Source: DASXMX01 sp036794395 (GTDB taxonomy: Bacteria > Planctomycetota > Phycisphaerae > Tepidisphaerales > Tepidisphaeraceae). Taken from it: a stretch of 17,499 nucleotides of DNA. The DNA lies in assembly GCA_036794395.1 (NCBI GenBank), contig DAIRGS010000148.1:1-17499 (forward strand), written 5' to 3'. The position numbers were made by a program, and so were the translations under genes. This document shows positions 8,724 through 14,788 of this stretch, piece after piece. Positions within the stretch are counted from its first letter, which is position 1. Every line of letters begins with the position of its first letter. The notes beneath the pieces are model-generated. The model was not told the DNA's origin, did not search any database, and saw nothing but the letters and a program-made list of their open reading frames with translations.

Positions 8724-9797
8724 CTAGAGCCAGTTCAGATCAGAATGAGCTTGATCTGGCTGCCGAAGCATTGACTGACTCAGCGCCAACATGGCGCGTC
8801 GGCACGGGGGGCAAATGCGTTGATAGTGCCCCGCGGAGTGATCGGGCATGGTGAAATCGAATCCGAGTTGGCGCTCGATGGTGATCAGATCTTCGACGTG
8901 CATCTTTGAGGCATACTCGTTGCCGCAACGGGCACATTTCGCCTGCTCGACGCGAGCGCCGGCATCCCGGTAAAATGCCACGCCGAGTTGCGCGGGACGC
9001 TGGAAGATGTGGAAGAATTTTCCGAACGGCAGCCATAGCAGTGTGAAGATGACGGTTATGGCGTGAAGGATGGCCAGAAACTCGTAACCGTAGCCTTTCA
9101 TCCATGAATAGCTTGCGGTGAGCATCAGCCCGGTGACACTTATGGCGAACAGCATGAACAAGGGCAGGATGTCTTCACCGAACTGCTGGACGGCAGCGGC
9201 GCCGTGATCGCGCATGCGCCGATACATCGCGATCATCACGCCCGGTATGACCAGGAAGCTGGCCCAGACAAGCCCGTGAAAAGTCATGAAGCCAATCAAC
9301 GAATGAATCGGAAATGAAATGGTGGGAAATCCAAACACATAAACGCGATACCATTCGAAATTGTTTGGCAGGGTTTCAAAGTGAATCCAGCCAAAAACCA
9401 AAGGAAACGTGATCGCCACCGCCGTCAGGCAGCCCCACATAATCAGCCAGTGCGCGCTCCATCGCAGGTTGCCCCGCCGCCAGATGAAACCGTTCAAAAC
9501 AAAAACCCCCAGCAGCCGCCGAAGCCAAACAACCAGGTTCCGAACGAAGAAGCGAGGGGAAATAAAAACCTGCCAGCCCCGTCGCCAGTACATTTGCGTT
9601 GGCGGTCGTTGCAGCCACATTGAATAACGATAGGTGATGCCGAATGTCGCAAAGAGCGTTGCAAAGGTGTACCCGACAAGCGCAGCATCAAAATGCTGCA
9701 AATTCCGCGATCCGACAACAATGAGAACGCCGAGGATCGCCGTCGCGACGAAGCCGCGCACCGCGGATTTGAGAACCAATGGGTCTAAGGATCGCAT
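8724..9797 (-). CDS. NarI/HdrE-like membrane cytochrome b with C-terminal double CxxC domain
   Basis: The product has 357 residues and about six hydrophobic helices (near 12-30, 38-58, 115-135, 165-190, 208-228, 241-258). H245-x17-H263, in LHAITVIFTLLWLPFGKFFH, reproduces the 18-residue spacing of the NarI heme ligands H187/H205 and the following basic FHIFQRP turn. Further candidate ligands are H116, H165 and H174. It therefore probably holds b hemes and oxidises quinol. The C-terminal about 75 residues are soluble, with C288-x2-C291 (KCARCGNEY) and C329-x2-C332 (CPPCRR), a zinc-ribbon or rubredoxin-like metal site absent from NarI. It is the first gene of the operon, 20 bases before the molybdoenzyme. 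No strong ribosome-binding site is visible before ATG 9797. Confidence 0.82.
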   Translation of the reverse strand: MRSLDPLVLKSAVRGFVATAILGVLIVVGSRNLQHFDAALVGYTFATLFATFGITYRYSMWLQRPPTQMYWRRGWQVFISPRFFVRNLVVWLRRLLGVFVLNGFIWRRGNLRWSAHWLIMWGCLTAVAITFPLVFGWIHFETLPNNFEWYRVYVFGFPTISFPIHSLIGFMTFHGLVWASFLVIPGVMIAMYRRMRDHGAAAVQQFGEDILPLFMLFAISVTGLMLTASYSWMKGYGYEFLAILHAITVIFTLLWLPFGKFFHIFQRPAQLGVAFYRDAGARVEQAKCARCGNEYASKMHVEDLITIERQLGFDFTMPDHSAGHYQRICPPCRRAMLALSQSMLRQPDQAHSDLNWL

Positions 9798-10168
9798 GAT
9801 TTGATCGGTGACTTGCCGGGGAACTGTATGTGCTGCATGTGCTGCCGGAAGAGTTTAGCACTCGCGGTACTTACATCCACTCCCTTGGATGGGATTACTC
9901 GACTTTTCTGCATTTGATGAAGTTGTCGTTATCGCTTCCTCACCACAATTCGCAGCTTTCGAGATTCGCTCAGGTGATTGTTGCGCGAAGAATCCGAGAC
10001 CAGATCAGAAATCATCGTTCGATGCCCGCTGCTCGCCGCCCACTGACAAAAAATCCAAATCCCCCAACCCAATTGCCGCAAATTCAAATCCGTCGAATCC
10101 GGCAGTGCGCGTTACCATCCTTTCCAACGTCGAATTCTCAAGGCTCAAAAATTGAACCAGGAATCCAT
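9798..10168. promoter_or_regulatory. Divergent intergenic region carrying the nitrate-operon and GH43-like promoters
   Basis: These 371 bases separate the cytochrome b start (-) from the GH43-like start (+). The + strand frame stays open back to 9830, but that stretch reads as low-complexity Arg/Pro/Ser sequence with no recognisable domain. The true start at 10169 has its own AGGA and a signal peptide. I see no convincing -10/-35 pair and no recognisable operator, riboswitch or RNA gene. A short inverted pair (TCCA...TGGA, near 9886-9899) is probably chance. Confidence 0.45.
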
Positions 10169-11281
10169 ATGTTCACCTCCGAACCCGCCCGCAAGCCCCG
10201 CAAATTCTTAACGACCGTCCTGACCACCCTCGCCTTCCTCAACGTCGCCCAATCAACCACCGCCCAAAACACAAAACCCGTCGAAAAAACCTTCATCGAC
10301 TACTTCCTCCCCATGCCGATCCACGGCACACTCGACGCCAAAGCCTGGGGCGCGCCCAACGTTCTCCCCCGCGATCCCCAGAACGGCCTCGAAGACCCCA
10401 CCATCAAAAAGTATTGCTACTGGGATGGTCAGATCATCAAAGCCCAGGACGGCAAATACCACATGTTCGCCAGCCGCTGGGACCAGGCCCGCGGCCACGG
10501 CGGATGGGGCGGCTCACTGGCCGTCAGCGCGGTGAGCGATGACCCAACCGGCCCCTACATCGATAAAGGCCTGTGCTGGCCCACCGACATGGCCGGCAAA
10601 GGCCATAACGTCACCGCCCTCACCCTCCCCGATGGCCGCTATGCCGTCGTCGTCAGCGAAACCCGGCCGGGCGACGTCTTCGTCTCCAAATCCCTCGACG
10701 GTCCCTGGGAACATCTCGGCAAAATCACCGCCGACGGCAACGGCTTTGGCAATCCCCGCATGTCCAACGTCAGCATCATGGTCCGCCCTGATGGCGATTT
10801 CGAAATCGTCCCCCGCTCCGGAGCCGTCTGGATCAGCAAAAATGGAATCCTCGGGCCCTACAAGGTCATGGGCAAGAGCGTTTATCCATCCGTCGCCGGC
10901 CTGCCTCTGGATACTCTCGAAGACCCGGTCGTCTGGTACTCCGGCAACCTCTACCACATCGTCGTTAATGGCTGGCGGCCGCGGAAGGCCTACCACATCA
11001 CCTCCCCCGACGGCATCACCAACTGGACCTTCCGCGGCCTGGCCTACGACCCCACCACCGACTTCCTCCGCTACACCGACGGCACCGTCAACCACTGGAA
11101 TAACCTGGAACGCCCCGGCGTCTACCTCGAAAACGGGCACATCAAATACGTCACCCTCGCCGTCATCGACGTCCCCAAAAACCAGGAACGCCCCAACGAC
11201 ATTCACGGCAGCAAAGTCCTCGTCATCCCCTTCGATGGCGTTGCCCTCGACCACGACCTCGAGAACGCCGGGAAAAAATGA
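10169..11281 (+). CDS. Secreted GH43-like five-bladed beta-propeller glycoside hydrolase
   Basis: The product has 370 residues. ATG 10169 is chosen because AGGA lies 6 bases upstream and a signal peptide follows directly: basic RKPRK, a hydrophobic stretch (LTTVLTTLAFLNVA), then STTAQ as the likely cleavage site near residue 33. The body repeats blade strands typical of GH43/GH117-type propellers: YWDGQIIKAQDGKYHMF, LPDGRYAVVVSE, LEDPVVWYSGNLYHIVVNGW and LERPGVYLENG. Candidate acids are D86, E251/D252 and E314 by analogy; none can be assigned firmly. The predicted role is exo-acting cleavage of plant or algal polysaccharide side chains outside the cytoplasm. Codons are strongly C-ending, unlike the nitrate operon. 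Confidence 0.82.
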   Translation: MFTSEPARKPRKFLTTVLTTLAFLNVAQSTTAQNTKPVEKTFIDYFLPMPIHGTLDAKAWGAPNVLPRDPQNGLEDPTIKKYCYWDGQIIKAQDGKYHMFASRWDQARGHGGWGGSLAVSAVSDDPTGPYIDKGLCWPTDMAGKGHNVTALTLPDGRYAVVVSETRPGDVFVSKSLDGPWEHLGKITADGNGFGNPRMSNVSIMVRPDGDFEIVPRSGAVWISKNGILGPYKVMGKSVYPSVAGLPLDTLEDPVVWYSGNLYHIVVNGWRPRKAYHITSPDGITNWTFRGLAYDPTTDFLRYTDGTVNHWNNLERPGVYLENGHIKYVTLAVIDVPKNQERPNDIHGSKVLVIPFDGVALDHDLENAGKK

Positions 11282-11317
11282 GCGCGTTTCGCGGGCCGCG
11301 AACTTCGCAGTCGAAAA

Positions 11318-11344
11318 GTGTCGCGAAGTGTCGCAAACGTCGCA
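11318..11344 (+). repeat. 10-bp-phased GTGTCGC(A) triplet
   Basis: GTGTCGC occurs at 11318 and 11328, and CGTCGCA follows at 11338. The cores are about 10 bases apart with variable 3-4-base spacers (GAA, AAAC). The cluster ends in CATGG. It starts 36 bases after the stop of the GH43-like gene and is the outer left arm of a 210-base repeat cluster. Confidence 0.65.
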
Positions 11345-11426
11345 TGGAGGAGGATCTATTTATTGTAATGCTTTTCAGTGCAGCTATATTAGCGATCAGA
11401 CGATTTTGAAGGTTCGGGCGTCAAAA

Positions 11427-11462
11427 TGCGACGACGTCGCGACAGGTGCGATACGTGTCGCA
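11427..11462. repeat. Two adjacent inverted repeats built from the same TGCGAC/GTCGCA core
   Basis: GCGAC-GAC-GTCGC (11428-11440) is a perfect 5-bp stem with a 3-base loop. TGCGA-TACGTG-TCGCA (11447-11462) is a 5-bp stem with a 6-base loop. Both use the same core word as the flanking direct repeats, so the whole 11318-11525 stretch looks like one REP-like composite element. Confidence 0.55.
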
Positions 11463-11479
11463 TGCGGGTTGGTTTTTGA

Positions 11480-11911
11480 TTGAAAAACGGGGGTGCCGTG
11501 CGACTCGATGCGACACCGTGCGACACTGAATTATTGCTCGGGGCGGCCATGTTATCATCGACGTGGGCAAGGGCCAATGCACAGGATAGACTGGACGAGC
11601 TGTCTGATGCGTATCTGAGCATCGGCCGCACGCTTGAGGTATTGGTTGTTCCCGTGGGCGTGGCGTGGCAATCAGCGTTTAAACGCAATTCCAAGCTCGT
11701 TCTCCCTGATAAGGATGGCAGCCACCCCGATCCCCTGGGCAGCTATCTGGCCGCGTGTGTCTTCTACGCCACGCTCTTCAAGGCGAGCCCCGTCGGCCTT
11801 CGGCATGACCTTGACGAATTTGCGAAATGCAAAGCGGATGACATCCGGGCGATTCAGGAAATCGCATTGAGCACCGCGAAGAAGTTCGCAAATTCAGATC
11901 CAAAGGTTTAA
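11480..11911 (+). pseudogene. 5'-truncated SGNH/GDSL-hydrolase-like fragment
   Basis: The open frame (TTG 11480; a more plausible ATG at 11549 after GGGGCGG) encodes TWARANAQDRLDELSDAY, then VVPVGVAWQSAF and LPDKDGSHPDPLGSYLAACV. These match the C-terminal half of planctomycete SGNH hydrolases, including the catalytic Asp-x-x-His block DGSH. The N-terminal half with the nucleophile Ser (GNSFT/GDS block) is absent, and stops (for example 11476-11478) interrupt the frame upstream. Residues before about 24 have no counterpart and lie in the TGCGAC repeats. It is therefore probably a remnant. It could be expressed as a short protein, but it could not be an active hydrolase alone. Confidence 0.6.
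11499..11525 (+). repeat. 10-bp-phased TGCGAC triplet (inverse of the 11318 set)
   Basis: TGCGAC occurs at 11499, 11509 and 11519, exactly 10 bases apart, with spacers TCGA, ACCG and ACTG. The word is the reverse complement of GTCGCA, so this triplet is inverted relative to 11318-11344. The SGNH-like homology begins within about 25-35 bases of its end. Confidence 0.65.
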
Positions 11912-11934
11912 CGTGTCGCGCACGGCAACACGTT
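11910..11934 (+). terminator. Hairpin after the SGNH remnant, possible terminator
   Basis: AACGTGT (11910-11916) pairs with ACACGTT (11928-11934) around an 11-base GC-rich loop, with a short TT following. It overlaps the last base of the remnant's stop and lies 22 bases before the next ATG, so it could instead sit in the 5' leader of the small gene downstream. The left arm contains another GTGTCGC word. Confidence 0.35.
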
Positions 11935-11956
11935 TTACCTGAAAGAAGAAATCATT

Positions 11957-12091
11957 ATGGGCGATCGATCTCCGAAGGCTGTTCAAAAACAGGCGTCTCA
12001 GAAAAAAGCCAAGACCGATAGCGCGGATCAGAAAAAGCAGCGCGACCTGGCGGCGAAAGCTCAACTGGCGATGGGGAAAAAGAACAAGTAA
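11957..12091 (+). CDS. 44-residue Lys/Gln/Ala-rich small protein
   Basis: ATG 11957 to TAA 12091 encodes a protein that starts MGDRSPKAVQKQASQKKAK and ends LAMGKKNK. It is very basic (11 Lys and 2 Arg against 4 Asp), has no hydrophobic segment and no Cys, and is likely a soluble alpha-helix or disordered. I recall similar MGDRSPK-starting small proteins annotated as hypothetical in Planctomycetota and related phyla; that is memory, not a search. A nucleic-acid or ribosome-associated role would suit the charge but is unproven. The preceding GAAAGAAG is only a weak ribosome-binding site. The coding strand is less C-rich than the nearby large + strand genes. Confidence 0.72.
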   Translation: MGDRSPKAVQKQASQKKAKTDSADQKKQRDLAAKAQLAMGKKNK

Positions 12092-12135
12092 CAAGGGCGG
12101 TTCGCACCTCCCGCGCCTTTCTACGACCGCGAATC

Positions 12136-12810
12136 TCAACGCTTCGCCCTGCGAAGAATCCGCGCCGCCAGCAGCATGGGCGGAAGGAACGCCGCCACGG
12201 CCCAGAGCGCCGGCGGCAAGGGGACGACGGATGTCCCGACTTTAAGATCCAACTCGATCGTCCCGGCGAAGTTGTTGGCATCCGCCTGAATGGCGTATTG
12301 GCCCATTTCCAGTTTTCCACTCAGTGCATCGCCATTAACCAGCGTGCCCGGAGCATTAAATCCGGTGAAGCTTCCAGTGGGACCGGCACTCGGCCCGGCT
12401 TCGGACGCGGTAAGGGATGAATAAGTCACGGAGAACGGAACGGCGCTGCTCGTGATCGCGAAATTGACCAGGAAAAGAGATTCCGGCACACCCAGCCCGT
12501 GGCCGGTGATCAGCAGCGCTTTGAACTCCGCGCCGGTTCCATCGGGTGTGACAGTCAGCGTCGATTGCTGAAACGCGCCGATTCCATTTAGTTCAATATT
12601 GGAGTTAAAGGGACCGAAGTCCGTGGCCCCCTGGTGCTGATTCCGGCCGTCGTCGGACACGATGTCGGTAAAGCGGTCCTGGCCGATCAGCACAATCCCT
12701 GCGCGTGCGACCGGGCCGGCTGGGTTGAGCAGACACAGAAGCAGTGCCGCAGCAGCGCTGCCAAAGCCGATGGACAAAAACGATGATGCCGCAGGTCGTT
12801 GCGAATACAT
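12136..12810 (-). CDS. Exported protein with VPLPP-type PEP-CTERM-like sorting tail
   Basis: The product has 224 residues; GGAG lies 7 bases before ATG 12810. The N-terminus has a signal peptide (hydrophobic GSAAAALLLCLLNPAGPVARA, likely cleaved near residue 37). The C-terminus has the tripartite exosortase tail: VPLPP (196-200), a hydrophobic helix (ALWAVAAFLPPMLLAARIL) and a terminal basic RRAKR. The middle is a Ser/Thr/Gly-rich beta-type domain with no Cys and no family I recognise. By analogy it would be cleaved and placed in the outer envelope or extracellular matrix by an exosortase, which is not in this window. It stands alone, convergent with the 44-residue gene. Confidence 0.82.
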   Translation of the reverse strand: MYSQRPAASSFLSIGFGSAAAALLLCLLNPAGPVARAGIVLIGQDRFTDIVSDDGRNQHQGATDFGPFNSNIELNGIGAFQQSTLTVTPDGTGAEFKALLITGHGLGVPESLFLVNFAITSSAVPFSVTYSSLTASEAGPSAGPTGSFTGFNAPGTLVNGDALSGKLEMGQYAIQADANNFAGTIELDLKVGTSVVPLPPALWAVAAFLPPMLLAARILRRAKR

Positions 12811-13065
12811 GTAGTTGCTCCAAAAAACGGTGAGATGTCCAGAAAACGGCCGTGTGCGTCAAGTGTATTGGCGAGATTTGGGCAGCGCAATGGTAATTGC
12901 GGCAGCACATGAGCGTGCACTTTACCACCTCCACCTTCAAATCGCCGCATATTTTTTGGAGCTATCGATGAACAAGTAAAATGTCACATAAGGCCATAGC
13001 AAATGAACGGCAGAATGCGCCGATTTCCGCAGAAGAAGAAACGAGCGGACATCGAGTTCAGGAAC

Positions 13066-13100
13066 GTTGCATAGCGTTGCATTCCGTTGCATGGACAACG
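13066..13100 (+). repeat. 10-bp-phased GTTGCA triplet ending in a hairpin
   Basis: GTTGCA occurs at 13066, 13076 and 13086, exactly 10 bases apart, with spacers TAGC and TTCC. The last copy runs into CGTTG-CATGGA-CAACG (13085-13100), a 5-bp hairpin. The end CATGG is shared with the GTCGCA triplet at 11318-11344, so the two look like variants of one element. Confidence 0.65.
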
Positions 13101-13200
13101 CGTGCGCACGTTCCGGTTGAATAAATGACCGCCGGGTGTCGGGGACGCCTTTGGTATTCGAGCGGAAGAAAAGAAGGGATTGCCGCGCGATGCGACTTGG

Positions 13201-13242
13201 CGTGGGCGGACACGGGGGTCGCGCCCCTACGGGTGGTCGGGG
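13201..13242. repeat. REP-like GC-rich imperfect palindrome downstream of the DUF4139 operon
   Basis: CGT-GGGCG near 13201-13208 pairs with CGCCC-CT-ACG near 13222-13231 around GACACGGGGGT; an inner GGGG/CCCC pairing is an alternative fold. Similar 'GGGGTCGCGCCCCTACGG' elements are scattered in many bacterial genomes as REP-type repeats (from memory). Its place a few bases past the minus-strand stop at 13249 suits an mRNA-stabilising or terminating structure. Confidence 0.4.
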
Positions 13243-13248
13243 GAACGC

Positions 13249-14679
13249 TCAAGGCTTGATCTCGGCATCTTCCAGCTTCACGTTGTTTTGTTTGGCGTTG
13301 TGGGCTTCGTGGCGGATAATTTCGAGGAGGAGATCGGCTTTTTTGCCGGGGTCGACAATCGCCTCGAATTGGGGGGTTTGGAAGTCGTGGAGCATGGGTT
13401 TGAGGTTGCTGCGCATGGTGATATCGCCGGGCCAGGTTCGGCGGACTTCGACGTCGATTAGCTTGGCGGTGTAGTTGCGAATGCGCTGGGTGTAGACCTC
13501 GTGGGTATCCCAGCCGGCGACGGCGGAATTGGCTTCGACAATTACGCCGGGCTGGCCGACCTGGCGGAAGACGTTTGCGCCGTTGATCTGCATCCAGATG
13601 TTATCGCGATAGGAGCGGAGCTTGATCAGATCGAACAGAACGTTCGGGTCGACGCCGAGGTTTACTTCGATCTTGTCTCCGATGGGGATGTACTTGACGT
13701 TCTGGCTTGTGAGGTAGGAGAGCCCGCCGCGGCCGTTGTCGCGGAAGACGCGCACGGCTCCATCGGGGAGCGGGGTTGAGCCGAGTTTGGAATCCTTGTC
13801 GTTGGTCAGGAGATACATGCGCACCAGTTGCTCGCCATATTCCGCCGGGCGATAGCGGTACTGGATTTTGAACGGAACCGATTTTCCCTCGAAACTGCGC
13901 ATGCGCTTGGACCAGCCGTTATTGATCGTTTCGGTGCCCTCGATGGTGTAGATGAAGTATTCGCTGAGTCCTTCCTTGATGATCACCTTTTCCTTGTCAT
14001 CCGCGCGGGCGCCGCCCATGACACCCAGGGCATTTGCGTCCTGCAGGACGGCATCCTTGAAGGCGCGACTTCGCAGCTCGCTCCTGTCGCGCGCCGCCAT
14101 GTCCAATACTTGGGACGTGGGAATTCGCGCCAGTTGTGCGATTTTCTCCACCAGGTTGATGGTGCCCACCACGAGGCGAACCTGGGCGTTTTCGTATTCC
14201 TCGCCGCTGTTATTGGTCACACGGACGAAGCTATCGAGGGACATCAGCTTCTCGTCTTTGTCGGCGATTGCGGTGTAGTCGGCCGACCAGGTGATGCCGC
14301 TGGTGAAATAGGTGATTTCGATTCGCGCTTCGCCGTCCACTTCGCTCTGTACGTTCCAGTAAAGCATCTGCGGCTTGTCGTGCGGGAATGTGGTATCGAC
14401 GACGGTGAGCTTGTCGGGGTTGGAGAGGAATTTGAGCTCGACGGAGGTTGGGTCAATCAGTGTGTTGGCCCAACTGAACTGAAGTGGATTGATGCCCTTC
14501 TTGAAAGTCAGGCTGCGCGTTTCGCGGACGAGCGTCAGGTCTTCACTGTTGTAGATCGTGAGCTGCACCGTATCGCGTTTGGGGACGGTTGAGAGGTCGA
14601 CGTTTCGGGCGGTTGCGGGGCTCGATATAAGCATCGCAAGGGCTGCGAGTGCGATAAGCAATGTGTGTTGATGTTTCAT
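13249..14679 (-). CDS. Secreted DUF4139-like protein, paralogue 1
   Basis: The product has 476 residues. The frame is open upstream, but ATG 14679 is chosen because a signal peptide follows (MKHQHTLLIALAALAMLISSPATA, cleavage near residue 24). Residues about 35-100 form a beta-domain with FSWANTLIDPTSVEL. Residues about 130-200 contain EITYFTSGITWSADYTAIADKDE, typical of the DUF4139 architecture found in mucoidy-inhibitor-like proteins. The C-terminal half (DNIWMQINGANVFRQ and what follows) is beta-rich. There is no TM anchor and no catalytic motif, so a periplasmic or surface structural role is likely. The upstream gene encodes a clear paralogue 109 bases away. The ribosome-binding site is weak. 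Confidence 0.8.
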   Translation of the reverse strand: MKHQHTLLIALAALAMLISSPATARNVDLSTVPKRDTVQLTIYNSEDLTLVRETRSLTFKKGINPLQFSWANTLIDPTSVELKFLSNPDKLTVVDTTFPHDKPQMLYWNVQSEVDGEARIEITYFTSGITWSADYTAIADKDEKLMSLDSFVRVTNNSGEEYENAQVRLVVGTINLVEKIAQLARIPTSQVLDMAARDRSELRSRAFKDAVLQDANALGVMGGARADDKEKVIIKEGLSEYFIYTIEGTETINNGWSKRMRSFEGKSVPFKIQYRYRPAEYGEQLVRMYLLTNDKDSKLGSTPLPDGAVRVFRDNGRGGLSYLTSQNVKYIPIGDKIEVNLGVDPNVLFDLIKLRSYRDNIWMQINGANVFRQVGQPGVIVEANSAVAGWDTHEVYTQRIRNYTAKLIDVEVRRTWPGDITMRSNLKPMLHDFQTPQFEAIVDPGKKADLLLEIIRHEAHNAKQNNVKLEDAEIKP

Positions 14680-14788
14680 GTGTGGACTCTGTTGTTGCGA
14701 GCGCCTGGGGAATCGGTCCGCCGGCCCATTCGGAATGCACATTGAAGGTTGATCTGCTGCGCTTTTTGGACGCTTCAAGGTGTGGCGT

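Larger units (their letters stand above)
12811..13248. other. 438-base non-coding region with short repeats
   Basis: This gap lies between the start of the VPLPP protein gene (-) and the end of the DUF4139-like operon (-). Short open frames inside it show no domain, ribosome-binding site or sensible composition. It holds the GTTGCA triplet (13066-13100), one TGCGAC word (13191) and a GC-rich REP-like palindrome (13201-13242). The 12811-12960 part must carry the promoter for the VPLPP gene, but no clear boxes are seen. Confidence 0.5.

Noticed and set aside
8044..8727. A 227-residue open frame on the + strand overlapping the molybdoenzyme
   Set aside because: The minus strand carries all the [4Fe-4S] and Mo-ligand motifs here; the + frame is a shadow.
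9830..10168. N-terminal extension of the GH43-like protein by 113 residues
   Set aside because: It would bury the signal peptide inside the protein and has no domain. ATG 10169 has a Shine-Dalgarno directly upstream.
10514..11254. A 246-residue open frame on the - strand
   Set aside because: Antisense to the GH43-like gene, with low-complexity Gly/Asp/Val/Ala composition. The + strand protein has clear propeller motifs and a signal peptide.
11318..11525. CRISPR array
   Set aside because: The repeat word is only 6-7 bases with about 4-base spacers and appears in both orientations. There are no 20-40-base repeats or unique spacers, and no cas genes.
13828..14592. A 254-residue open frame on the + strand
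   Set aside because: Antisense to the DUF4139-like paralogue 1. No recognisable family, and the minus-strand reading has a signal peptide and a paralogue.
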